The notes beneath the pieces were generated by a model. The model did no database searches and had not been told where the DNA came from. It saw nothing but the letters and a program-made list of their open reading frames with translations. 44,404 nt of DNA from Sphaerobacteraceae bacterium (GTDB taxonomy: Bacteria > Chloroflexota > Chloroflexia > Thermomicrobiales > Thermomicrobiaceae), in contig REEK01000133.1 of NCBI GenBank assembly GCA_007695115.1, forward strand, positions 1 to 44,404. The letters are read 5' to 3'. Within the stretch, counting starts at the first letter, position 1; every line of letters begins with the position of its first letter. Made by a program: the position numbers and the translations under genes. Of this stretch, positions 36,778 through 44,165 are shown piece by piece.

Positions 36778-37428
36778 ATGGATGCTGACCGGGGACAACT
36801 GATCAAGAATCTCCTGACAGAGATCAATCGCGGCGGGGTGCGTGACCGGGATGTTCTGATGGCAATTGCCACAGTTCCCCGGGATGCCTTCGTTCGCACG
36901 GAAGCGCAGCACCAGGCATGGGAAAACCGGGCGCTTCCAATTGACGACGGGCAGACGATTTCCCAGCCCCTCATTGTTGGATTGATGACTCAGGCGCTGA
37001 ATCTGACCGGCAATGAACGTATTCTGGAAATTGGTACCGGGTCGGGCTATCAGGCCGCCGTGCTCGCCGAGCTGGCGCGGGAAGTGGTGAGTGTCGAGCG
37101 ATATTCATCTCTGGCCGAGACGGCCAGGAAGCGCCTGGCTGATCTGGGCGTTTCGACGGTTCGGGTTGTCATCGGGGACGGCACGAAAGGCTGGCCCGAG
37201 GGCGCTCCTTATGACGGGATTATTGTCACCGCGGCGGCTCCGCATCTCCCGCAGGCGCTGGAGCAGCAACTTTCACGAAAACCGGGGGCGCGGATCGTCA
37301 TTCCAATCGGAAGCCCGGACGACCAGGAGCTGATGGTCTACGAGCGCACCGACAGTAACTTGCGAGAGTACACGCTCGGGCCGGTGCGCTTCGTGCCATT
37401 GATCGGCGAGCAGGGTTGGCAGGAGTAG
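36778..37428 (+). CDS. pcm: Protein-L-isoaspartate O-methyltransferase
   Basis: Methylates L-isoaspartyl residues in damaged proteins with S-adenosylmethionine, starting their repair. The 216-residue product has the PCMT N-terminal block VPRDAFVR and ALPIDDGQTISQPLIVGLM. The SAM-binding motif I is ILEIGTGSGYQAAVLAEL. Later comes YDGIIVTAAAPHLPQAL and GARIVIPIGS. The ATG at 36778 (after CAGGG) gives the usual family start; an in-frame TTG at 36727 would add 17 residues. It is convergent with the small gene at 37457 and stands alone. Confidence 0.95.
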   Translation: MDADRGQLIKNLLTEINRGGVRDRDVLMAIATVPRDAFVRTEAQHQAWENRALPIDDGQTISQPLIVGLMTQALNLTGNERILEIGTGSGYQAAVLAELAREVVSVERYSSLAETARKRLADLGVSTVRVVIGDGTKGWPEGAPYDGIIVTAAAPHLPQALEQQLSRKPGARIVIPIGSPDDQELMVYERTDSNLREYTLGPVRFVPLIGEQGWQE

Positions 37429-37456
37429 ACGACGATTGTCCACCCTGCCAGGCCTC

Positions 37457-37693
37457 TCAATACTGATTGATGACTCGCGGCTGCACACGGATTCCTGCCA
37501 GGCGTGACCCAAGCCGAATCAGCGAGAGGCCGATCGAACGCCGAAACCGGGTGACGCCCTGTGGATCGGAGAGCGTAACGGTTTGTCCGTCCAGGTCAAT
37601 CGCTGGCCGGCTGGCCGAGAGATCATTCCGGAGCTGTGTCATTCGGTAATCCACCATTGCACGGGTTGTTCGCTGGTCCAATGGGTTCTGCAT
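37457..37693 (-). CDS. Small uncharacterised protein, last gene of the DUF2089-DUF4097 unit
   Basis: A 78-residue protein of unknown function, basic in its C-terminal half (RFRRSIGLSLIRLGSRLAGIRV), with no signal peptide or clear membrane segment. The ATG at 37693 follows an excellent GAGGAAG ribosome binding site. It begins 41 bases after the DUF4097 gene stop on the same strand, so it is probably made from the same transcript. Codon usage matches its neighbours. Confidence 0.7.
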   Translation of the reverse strand: MQNPLDQRTTRAMVDYRMTQLRNDLSASRPAIDLDGQTVTLSDPQGVTRFRRSIGLSLIRLGSRLAGIRVQPRVINQY

Positions 37694-37734
37694 GGTCTTC
37701 CTCGAATTCGAATCGATTCAACAATTCTTCACAG

Positions 37735-39003
37735 TTAGCTGGATCGTTGTTGAATACTCGCCAGAAGCGCTTCGGCTTCGTCGACACTGATATCACCCCG
37801 GGAAAGTGCGTCGAGCACTTCTCTCGTGTCCCTTTCTGGATCGGAGGTTTGGGACGTCCCTGCCGACGTCCCGGTGAACTGAACCTCTGGAACTGGCGGA
37901 GCATCGGGTACCTCCGGGACGTTCGGAACCGGTGGAGGCATCGGGATCGCGTCGCCTTCCGATGCCGCGAGCCAGTGAATCTGAATATCACCGCTCGAGC
38001 TGCGCACACTCACCTCGGCCCGTTCGTCCGATTCACCGACACTGCCCACCTGACGACGTGATCGTCGACTCTTCGGGCCACGCTGACCAACCGAGACGAG
38101 CGGGAGATTCGTCTTGATGTCGCCACTGGAGGTAAACGCTTCGATTCGCGCCGACGCGTCACGATGGATCGCCAGGGTGATCGAGCCGGAACCAGTTTCA
38201 AAAGACTGATCGCAATCGCCCAGTCTGGCCGTGCAACGAATGTCGCCAGAGCCCGACCGGACCTTCATGCGCTCAAAGGCTCCCCCAGTGATGAATACAT
38301 CACCTGAGCCGCAATCGGAGTTGTAGGCGGCAGCGCGCGAGTGCTTGACCATAATGTCGCCCGAGCCAGCCGCAATCTTGATCGCATCTCCAGTAACCCG
38401 ATGCAGCGTCACCTCACCACTCCCGGCAGCGACATTGGTCACTGCCTCCACATCGATGAGCGACACATCACCTGAGCCGCCGGCAACTTGAATTGACCCG
38501 GTAAAACTGGCAACCCGGATCTTGCCGGGACCCCCACTTACCGACAGGTCACCCTCTCCACCGTCTGACGAGAAGTCCCCGCGTTTCACGGTGCATTCAA
38601 CGGTCCGGTAGGGATCTACCAGGCGCAGCGAACCATCCTCGACTTCCAGCTCGGAGACTTTCAACTGTCGTGGGAGGTCCACATTCAATGTCGCTCGTGG
38701 CTTCGAGCGTCCGATACCGGAGAACAGACCGGTTCGTTTCAGAATGTCCTCGACCATCTGACCAGGCGACTCCAGGCCGGAGATTCGAATCTCCGTCTCT
38801 TCGTCTCCAATATCGATCTGGAAACCTGAGAGATCCACGCGAAGAAACAGCTCATCCCCACCGCGATCCACAGTAACGTCGTCGGTATCGAGCACGATCT
38901 CGTCAATGTCCTCACGCCAGGACACCACCACGTCGGCGCTGGTCACATCCAGCGTCAGGCGATTGCAATCACCAAGTGGAATTCGCTGAGTAGAGCTGGA
39001 CAT
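37735..39003 (-). CDS. DUF4097-family adhesin-like beta-repeat protein
   Basis: A 422-residue protein whose centre has about eight short repeats of the type G/S-SGDI or V (for example AAGSGDIMVKHSRA, CGSGDVFITGGA, RSGSGDIRCTAR). This is the beta-helix-like fold of DUF4097 proteins. A Pro-rich stretch follows (PMPPPVPNVPEVPDAPPVP). The C-terminal 25 residues, REVLDALSRGDISVDEAEAL, resemble the C-terminus of the upstream DUF2089 protein. No signal peptide is present, so it is probably cytoplasmic or membrane-associated. The ATG at 39003 lies four bases after the DUF2089 gene. A longer frame to 39195 overlaps that gene and is unlikely. The function is unknown. Confidence 0.88.
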   Translation of the reverse strand: MSSSTQRIPLGDCNRLTLDVTSADVVVSWREDIDEIVLDTDDVTVDRGGDELFLRVDLSGFQIDIGDEETEIRISGLESPGQMVEDILKRTGLFSGIGRSKPRATLNVDLPRQLKVSELEVEDGSLRLVDPYRTVECTVKRGDFSSDGGEGDLSVSGGPGKIRVASFTGSIQVAGGSGDVSLIDVEAVTNVAAGSGEVTLHRVTGDAIKIAAGSGDIMVKHSRAAAYNSDCGSGDVFITGGAFERMKVRSGSGDIRCTARLGDCDQSFETGSGSITLAIHRDASARIEAFTSSGDIKTNLPLVSVGQRGPKSRRSRRQVGSVGESDERAEVSVRSSSGDIQIHWLAASEGDAIPMPPPVPNVPEVPDAPPVPEVQFTGTSAGTSQTSDPERDTREVLDALSRGDISVDEAEALLASIQQRSS

Positions 39004-39007
39004 CGGT

Positions 39008-39394
39008 TCAATCCGTTCCTGGGAGCTGTTTGAGACGCTCGAGTGCGTCGTTGGCGGATATTTCACCCCGGGCAACGCGATCGAGGATGTCGCGCCGGGA
39101 CATTGGTTCACTGGTCTGCGCCGGTGCCGGAGATTCATCGGCCATCGCGCTGATGAGCTCTTCCAGCTTGGCGCGCACCGTCGGATAGGAGACACCGAGC
39201 GCTCGCTCGATTTCGCTGAGATTGCCGCGGCTCCGCACGAACAGAATCAGAAAAGAGTGCTGATCGGTGCTCAGCCGCTGAAACGGAGCAGAATCCCAGG
39301 TACCTCGAACAGTCGTGCCGCAACTTGAGCATCCGAGCTCGCGAATTCCCAGTTGTTCCTGACATGTCGGGCATTGACCCGGCGCCTGTGCCAT
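39008..39394 (-). CDS. DUF2089-family zinc-ribbon/HTH protein
   Basis: A 128-residue protein of the DUF2089 family. The N-terminus has a zinc ribbon (CPTCQEQL and CSSCGTTVRG). The middle is a helix-turn-helix (LSEIERALGVSYPTVRAKLEELI), suggesting a DNA-binding regulator. The C-terminal RDILDRVARGEISANDALERL is a SHOCT-like tail shared with the next gene. A perfect AGGAGGTG ribosome binding site and a strong promoter lie upstream. It precedes the DUF4097 gene by four bases; the two families are often adjacent in Firmicutes and Chloroflexota. It probably regulates its own operon. Confidence 0.9.
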   Translation of the reverse strand: MAQAPGQCPTCQEQLGIRELGCSSCGTTVRGTWDSAPFQRLSTDQHSFLILFVRSRGNLSEIERALGVSYPTVRAKLEELISAMADESPAPAQTSEPMSRRDILDRVARGEISANDALERLKQLPGTD

Positions 39395-39416
39395 CGTTCA
39401 CCTCCTGTTAGATGAG

Positions 39417-39445
39417 ATACTACTCCTGAATTCGATCATTGTCAA
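39417..39445 (-). promoter_or_regulatory. Strong promoter of the DUF2089-DUF4097 operon
   Basis: On the minus strand TTGACA (39440-39445) is a perfect -35, and TAGTAT (39417-39422) is a -10 at a 17-base spacer. Transcription starts about 39410, close to the AGGAGGTG ribosome binding site at 39400-39407, so the leader is very short. Confidence 0.8.
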
Positions 39446-39498
39446 TCAATTCTTTGATTTTTCTGAGTATTTCTAATGATTTGATCTCGATACATCAA
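39445..39498. promoter_or_regulatory. Pair of ATCAA/TTGAT inverted repeats upstream of DUF2089
   Basis: ATCAA-TTCT-TTGAT (39445-39458) touches the -35 box of the DUF2089 promoter. TTGAT-N8-ATCAA (39481-39498) lies about 23 bases further upstream. Both are in an AT-rich stretch and could be operator sites for the DUF2089 protein or the XRE regulator. The rest of the 39395-39746 gap holds no gene I can support. Confidence 0.35.
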
Positions 39499-39683
39499 GA
39501 TCCCGTCATCTTACCTCGGAAATAGAAAGGCTTGGGCAGTCAGGATTCATGCGCACTGGATGATTGGGCACTAATCGTGCGAACATCAGAATTGCACTGG
39601 CGAATGCTCGGTGCAGGTGGAAAACATGTTTGTGCAGATAATGGCATGATTCTGCCGGGAACAATTTTGGATGCATGCGCCAG

Positions 39684-39689
39684 TATAAT
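39684..39689 (+). promoter_or_regulatory. Candidate -10 box of the XRE regulator gene
   Basis: A perfect TATAAT lies about 58 bases before the ATG at 39747. No convincing -35 hexamer is found 16-18 bases upstream, so an activator might be needed. Confidence 0.45.
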
Positions 39690-39746
39690 GCACAATGGTC
39701 CAGATCATTCGGACTGGCGTCACGAACCACGACGAAAGAGAGACCA

Positions 39747-40832
39747 ATGGTGACCAAGACAATCGCACAACGTCAGAGAATTGGCCCGCAGATCAGGCAT
39801 CTGCGTCAACTGCGTGCGCTGACTCTCGACGATCTTGCTGGCTCGGCGGGCCTTTCCGCATCACACTTGAGCCGCCTGGAGCGCAGCCAGACACTTCCGA
39901 GCTTCACTGTGCTGGCCAATATCGCACAGGTGCTGGGCGTTAGCATCGACGAATTCGTTCAGCTGGAGCATGACCTGCAGGAACTCGATGAGCAGCTCGC
40001 CTGGCAAGCCGATTTGCTGGCACTTGATGACAATGCCTACCAGGAGATCGTCGGGCTTTCAATCGATACCCGTCGACAACTCAACCATGCAATCGAACTA
40101 CTCTCCAACGGGCACGCATCAAATGTCGAAGTGCAGGAGAAACTCTCCAGTCTGTTTGCAACCGAGGAGTCGCACCTCAAGCGGGACGAGCATATCCGCA
40201 AGTTGATCGAGGATCGCGGACAGAACCCGATCGGGCTGTCACGATCGCTGGTGCAGCTCATCGAGATCCCCGGCCCGCGAGTGGGGATTCTCAACAACGC
40301 GGGCATGCTGGCCAGCACGCCCAACATTGACTACATGACGCTCTACCATAGCCTGTTCCCGAAGCTGCCGGTCGACCCGTCGGTCGCCCGGAAATGGGCG
40401 CATTGGCACGAGCTGGCTCACGATGAATTCCCGTATGACTGGCCGATCAAGATCATCGTTCATCCTGAGCTTCTGGACCGCGTCCGCGCACGGTTCATTT
40501 CGCTGGACGATGTCGATAGCAAGGAAATCGTTCACCGGATCGCCAGCTATTGGAAGCAGATGCTGGCCCAGGGAGATCATTTCCAGATCGCGCTCGCGGA
40601 AGAAGAGTACGGAGAGTCGAACCGGATGGTCGGCGGCAACGCAGCAGCGCTGTTCGAATACTATCCGGATGACGATCCCACCGATCATCATCAGCACGTC
40701 GCCATCTGGACATCCGGCACACTTCAGGTGGAGCCGATCGTCAAGCGTCTGATGGATACCTGGAACAATCTGCCGGCCGAATCCACTGATCCATCCAGGG
40801 TCAGCGACTGGCTGGAACGCTACATCAGCTAG
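39747..40832 (+). CDS. XRE-family transcriptional regulator with large C-terminal domain
   Basis: A 361-residue regulator. The N-terminal Xre/Cro helix-turn-helix (about residues 10-68) reads GPQIRHLRQLRALTLDDLAG, then SHLSRLERSQTLPSFTVLAN, with the usual LGVSIDEFV ending. A helical segment follows. The C-terminal about 200 residues have no motif I recognise; they include WAHWHELAHDEFPYDWPIKII. HELAHDE resembles the HExxH of ImmA/IrrE-type zinc peptidases, and the spacing after the HTH would allow such a domain, but I see no third ligand for sure. The ATG at 39747 fits the usual start. A longer frame from 39675 begins upstream of the -10 box and is unlikely. Confidence 0.82.
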   Translation: MVTKTIAQRQRIGPQIRHLRQLRALTLDDLAGSAGLSASHLSRLERSQTLPSFTVLANIAQVLGVSIDEFVQLEHDLQELDEQLAWQADLLALDDNAYQEIVGLSIDTRRQLNHAIELLSNGHASNVEVQEKLSSLFATEESHLKRDEHIRKLIEDRGQNPIGLSRSLVQLIEIPGPRVGILNNAGMLASTPNIDYMTLYHSLFPKLPVDPSVARKWAHWHELAHDEFPYDWPIKIIVHPELLDRVRARFISLDDVDSKEIVHRIASYWKQMLAQGDHFQIALAEEEYGESNRMVGGNAAALFEYYPDDDPTDHHQHVAIWTSGTLQVEPIVKRLMDTWNNLPAESTDPSRVSDWLERYIS

Positions 40833-41009
40833 GCTCCACTAGCGTTGACTGCGTAGGCCGATTGTGGCGAGGGCCCGCCGATGAGTGGTAGCATGTTTTC
40901 CGTTCGACTGAAACCTTGCGTATCAATCATCAGGCGGGTCTGTTTTCTCTTTTCTGGCCTGTCAACCGAGTATCGATCGGGCTGATCGACGGACAGGAGA
41001 TGCTGCCTT

Positions 41010-41699
41010 ATGAGCTCGCCTGAGATCCCGGATATCGTTATTCGTCGATTGCCGATCTACCTGCGCACGCTCAGGCGGATGCAGGATGTTGGCCTTGAGA
41101 ATGTGTCGTCCGAAGATCTTGGCGCACACATCGGGGTTACCGCTGCGCAGATCCGGCGAGACTTCTCGTATTTCGGTCGATTCGGTAAACAGGGCAAAGG
41201 CTACGACATCGTCACCCTTGCCGAAGGAATTCAGCGGGTGCTCAAACTCGATCGCTGCTGGGATGTCGCTCTGGTCGGTTTCGGCCAGCTTGGCCGCGCT
41301 ATTGCGCACTACCGGGGCTTCGAGACGAACTCCTTCAGGGTGGCAGCCATCTTTGCCAGGAATCCGGAGCATATCGGGGATCAGGTCAACGGAGTGGTGG
41401 TGATGGACGAGGCGACCATGCACCAGGTAATTCCGGAACTTGGCATCCGGATCGGGATCGTTGCCGTTCCAGCATCGAGCTCCCAGGCGGTCGCCGATCG
41501 ACTGGTCGACAGTGGCGTGCAGGCAATCCTGAATTACGCCCCGGCGATCATCAGAGTCCCACCGCACGTCAGAGTGCGCGAGATCGATCCGACCAGCGCG
41601 CTACAGAGTCTTTCCTTTTATCTGGATTCATCAGGTCAGCCGCCAGATTCGGTGTTCGATACCTCTATGCTGCCAGGCATGACTGAACCCCGGGGCTAG
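41010..41699 (+). CDS. rex: Redox-sensing transcriptional repressor Rex
   Basis: A repressor that senses the NADH/NAD+ ratio and controls respiration and fermentation genes. The 229-residue product has the N-terminal winged helix (PDIVIRRLPIYLRTLRRM to LGAHIGVTAAQIRRDFSYFG). This is followed by the conserved GRFGKQGKGYDI and a Rossmann fold with VALVGFGQLGRAIAHY binding NAD(H). The C-terminal helix for domain swapping is the LQSLSFYLDSS region. The ATG at 41010 is the natural start. I see no TTGTGAA-type Rex operator just upstream. It is convergent with the membrane protein gene at 41705. Confidence 0.96.
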   Translation: MSSPEIPDIVIRRLPIYLRTLRRMQDVGLENVSSEDLGAHIGVTAAQIRRDFSYFGRFGKQGKGYDIVTLAEGIQRVLKLDRCWDVALVGFGQLGRAIAHYRGFETNSFRVAAIFARNPEHIGDQVNGVVVMDEATMHQVIPELGIRIGIVAVPASSSQAVADRLVDSGVQAILNYAPAIIRVPPHVRVREIDPTSALQSLSFYLDSSGQPPDSVFDTSMLPGMTEPRG

Positions 41700-41704
41700 C
41701 CAGT

Positions 41705-42226
41705 TCAGGGTGATTCGACCGCATCCCCGTTGGCATCACCATTCTCGATGCCGTTACCGTTCTCTGTATCGAACGGCAGGAACGAGCGAAGATCATCTGG
41801 GAAAACATCCACCAGTGAAATCAGCAGCAACAGATCACCAACGCTGAGAATCAGCAACAGCGCCAGTGGAACCACAAATCCTACGGTTCGCAGGTAGGTG
41901 CCGATGCCTGCAAGATTGATTGCGGTGAGCAGAAACACCAGCCAGCCAACGACCACGAAGATCGTTCCCAGCACCTGTACGTTGCTGTGCGGCAGATCAC
42001 GGATAAGCAGAATCGCCAGATTGAGGATCGTCAGGACCAGGCCGGGCAAAACGAACATCGCCACGGCCATCCAGAGGTTGCGCAGCTCTCCGAAGACGCC
42101 CCAGAAATCATAGGGACGCTTCAACTGAGGCCAGCTTCCTTCGACAAACTCCTCGATCGCCTCGATCGTGAACAGCATGGCGATACTGAGGATAATCAGC
42201 AGCCAGAGACGTACATCGGTCAGCAA
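41705..42226 (-). CDS. Small integral membrane protein of unknown function
   Basis: A 173-residue protein with four predicted membrane segments: WLLIILSIAMLFTIEAIEEF, LWMAVAMFVLPGLVLTILNL, VLGTIFVVVGWLVFLLTAIN and VGFVVPLALLLILSVGDLLL. The C-terminal tail is hydrophilic and rich in Asn, Gly, Asp and Glu (ENGNGIENGDANGDAVESP). The TTG at 42226 has a perfect AGGAGG eight bases upstream, so I prefer it to the longer frame beginning at 42322. No family is recognised. It is convergent with rex and divergent from the gene at 42432. Confidence 0.72.
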   Translation of the reverse strand: MLTDVRLWLLIILSIAMLFTIEAIEEFVEGSWPQLKRPYDFWGVFGELRNLWMAVAMFVLPGLVLTILNLAILLIRDLPHSNVQVLGTIFVVVGWLVFLLTAINLAGIGTYLRTVGFVVPLALLLILSVGDLLLLISLVDVFPDDLRSFLPFDTENGNGIENGDANGDAVESP

Positions 42227-42431
42227 CGAGCCAGCCTCCTGTAAGACATCGAGACGAATCCTGCCAGTCAGGCGAACTAAACCTAACAGAGTGCCCCGGA
42301 CATCGCCATAGCAACTGAGCAACGATACGCAGCACTGACACTTTCTTCAGTGGTACCATCCCTGACGGAACAAGTGGCCAGCAGCCGGCCCCACATTCGG
42401 CCGGATTCCGTGGTTGAGAGGTCTTTCAGGT

Positions 42432-42899
42432 ATGGATTCATCGCAGATTCGTATTCACACCAACCCGAACATCGGGGCCGATAAACGTCGTGATCCAGAC
42501 GAGGTGATCAACGGCTTCGCCTACTCCTATTTGCGGCTCTGCCGCGGACAGGGATACGAGTTCGCATCTCAACTGACCCCGCAGCCTGGCGACTGGATCC
42601 TTGGCGAAACCGTTCCAGACGATATGCGAATGGTTTTCGATCCTCCCGGTGAGCTTCAGGAGAAAGAAGTCGTAGTTCCGACCCTGAGCCGGCTGGTTCA
42701 GCTGCTCCGTGGTGAAGCACACGCGGTAGTGATCGATTGCTATCCGGACGATTTCGCCTGTATGTGCTTCAACGAGGGCAGTTTCTCACTGGCGAACATC
42801 GTCTCCCGCAACCCGGAAGAAGCGGCGTTCCGGGCACTACTCTTCATCATGTCCGAGAAAAAGGCCCAGGAAGCCGCGAGCGCACACTCCCACGGCTGA
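42432..42899 (+). CDS. Uncharacterised 155-residue protein upstream of the ureohydrolase
   Basis: A soluble protein of 155 residues that I do not recognise. It has no signal peptide, membrane segment or known motif. It contains DPDEVINGFAYSYLRLCRG near the start and VVIDCYPDDFACMCFNEGSF (three Cys) in the second half. The ATG at 42432 follows CAGG; a longer frame to 42414 is possible. It lies 77 bases before the ureohydrolase on the same strand and may be co-transcribed with it, which is the only hint of a role. Confidence 0.68.
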   Translation: MDSSQIRIHTNPNIGADKRRDPDEVINGFAYSYLRLCRGQGYEFASQLTPQPGDWILGETVPDDMRMVFDPPGELQEKEVVVPTLSRLVQLLRGEAHAVVIDCYPDDFACMCFNEGSFSLANIVSRNPEEAAFRALLFIMSEKKAQEAASAHSHG

Positions 42900-42976
42900 C
42901 AATTGGGGTATCGTAAACGTTCCACAGCAGGTACACTGCCCTCACCAAATACAGTTCATCCGCGGGAGGGCAGACC

Positions 42977-44122
42977 GTGAAACACGAGGACCTCAAAGGA
43001 ACATGGGCGATGGACCGTTCGGTCCAGTGGCCCAGCACCAGGCGCGACGAGAACTCCGCACTGGCGCTGGAACATGGGCTGGAATCCGCCGCCTCGATTC
43101 GAGACCGCAAAATACCGCTCTTCAACCGCAGCGGCGGCGGATTCTCCAACTCCGGGCAGATGCTGGGCGTGCCGTATCTGGAAGATATGCGCGAACTGGG
43201 CGGGCAGGACGTCGCCTTCATCGGCGTTCCGCTTGATACCGGCACCACCTATCGCTCCGGCACCCGATTTGGCCCGGAAGCGATGCGCCGGATTTCATCG
43301 CTCGGCAGCAGCTATAACCCGGAGATCGGCGTCGATCTGGTCGAAACGCTGAACATGGTCGATGTCGGCGATGTTTCCGTGATTCCGGCCAACATCGAGA
43401 AGAGCTTCGATCAGATCGCCAAAGCGATCGGCTACCTGAGCGAGCGATCGGTGTTCCCCGTTGTGCTCGGGGGCGATCACTCGATCGGTTACCCGGACGT
43501 AATGGGGATGTCGCCCTACGTTGACGGCAACATCGGGATTATCCACTTCGACCGGCACAGCGACCTCAGCGAGTTCAACATGGACGAGCGGATGCACGGC
43601 ACCCCCTTCTTCCATGCAACCAACATCCCGAACGCGCCGCCCCAGAACCTGGTGCAGATCGGCATCGGCGGCTGGACTGGCTCCAGGGAAGGTCTCCGGA
43701 TCGCCCGGGATCGGCGGGCCACCGTGATCACCCTGGAAGACGTCGATCAGTTCGGCATCGACAAGATCGCCGAGTACGCGCTGGATATCGCCTGGCGGAA
43801 CGCCAAAGCGGTCTTCATCAGCTTCGATGTTGACTGCATGGATCCCGCGTTCGCCCCTGGAACCGGCACGCCGGAGCCCGGTGGGTTCCTGCCACGCGAG
43901 CTGCTGAAGATGATCCGGAAGATCTCACGTGAGGGCATCTCCGGGCTCGAAGTGGTGGAAGTCGCCCCGCCATATGACGTGGCTGACATCACATCTCTGC
44001 TTGGTGTCCGGGTGATTCAATCCGTCCTCGCCGAGGTCGTTCTCTCCGGGCAGATCGGCAAAATGCCGGAGCTCAAGCCGCCGGATGGTGGGGAATCCAA
44101 CCTGGAGGACCGCAGAGGGTAG
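42977..44122 (+). CDS. Ureohydrolase of the arginase/agmatinase superfamily, guanidine-hydrolase-like
   Basis: A 381-residue metal-dependent amidinohydrolase that releases urea or ammonia from a guanidino compound. The binuclear metal ligands are visible: GGDHS (His168), HFDRHSD (Asp192, His194, Asp196) and FDVDCMD (Asp284, Asp286). Agmatinases and arginases usually have FDAHxD; the Arg in DRH is a mark of the cyanobacterial Ni-dependent guanidine hydrolase (GdmH, Sll1077) group. From memory, the segments DERMHGTPFFHATNIPNAPP and LVQIGIGGW also recall that group. The N-terminal about 70 residues are an extension relative to agmatinase. Annotation as agmatinase would therefore be doubtful. The GTG start follows GGGAGGG. 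No hypA/hypB-type nickel accessory genes or guanidine riboswitch is in view. Confidence 0.88.
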   Translation: MKHEDLKGTWAMDRSVQWPSTRRDENSALALEHGLESAASIRDRKIPLFNRSGGGFSNSGQMLGVPYLEDMRELGGQDVAFIGVPLDTGTTYRSGTRFGPEAMRRISSLGSSYNPEIGVDLVETLNMVDVGDVSVIPANIEKSFDQIAKAIGYLSERSVFPVVLGGDHSIGYPDVMGMSPYVDGNIGIIHFDRHSDLSEFNMDERMHGTPFFHATNIPNAPPQNLVQIGIGGWTGSREGLRIARDRRATVITLEDVDQFGIDKIAEYALDIAWRNAKAVFISFDVDCMDPAFAPGTGTPEPGGFLPRELLKMIRKISREGISGLEVVEVAPPYDVADITSLLGVRVIQSVLAEVVLSGQIGKMPELKPPDGGESNLEDRRG

Positions 44123-44165
44123 GCAGAACGGCCACTCCGCCAAAGATCACTGCACAATGGGGTTT

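Noticed and set aside
40833-41009. Rex operator upstream of rex
   Set aside because: No TTGTGAA...TTCACAA-type palindrome is visible.
42900-42976. Guanidine riboswitch upstream of the ureohydrolase
   Set aside because: The leader is short and I find no ACGR-tetraloop hairpin pair or ykkC-I-like conserved core.
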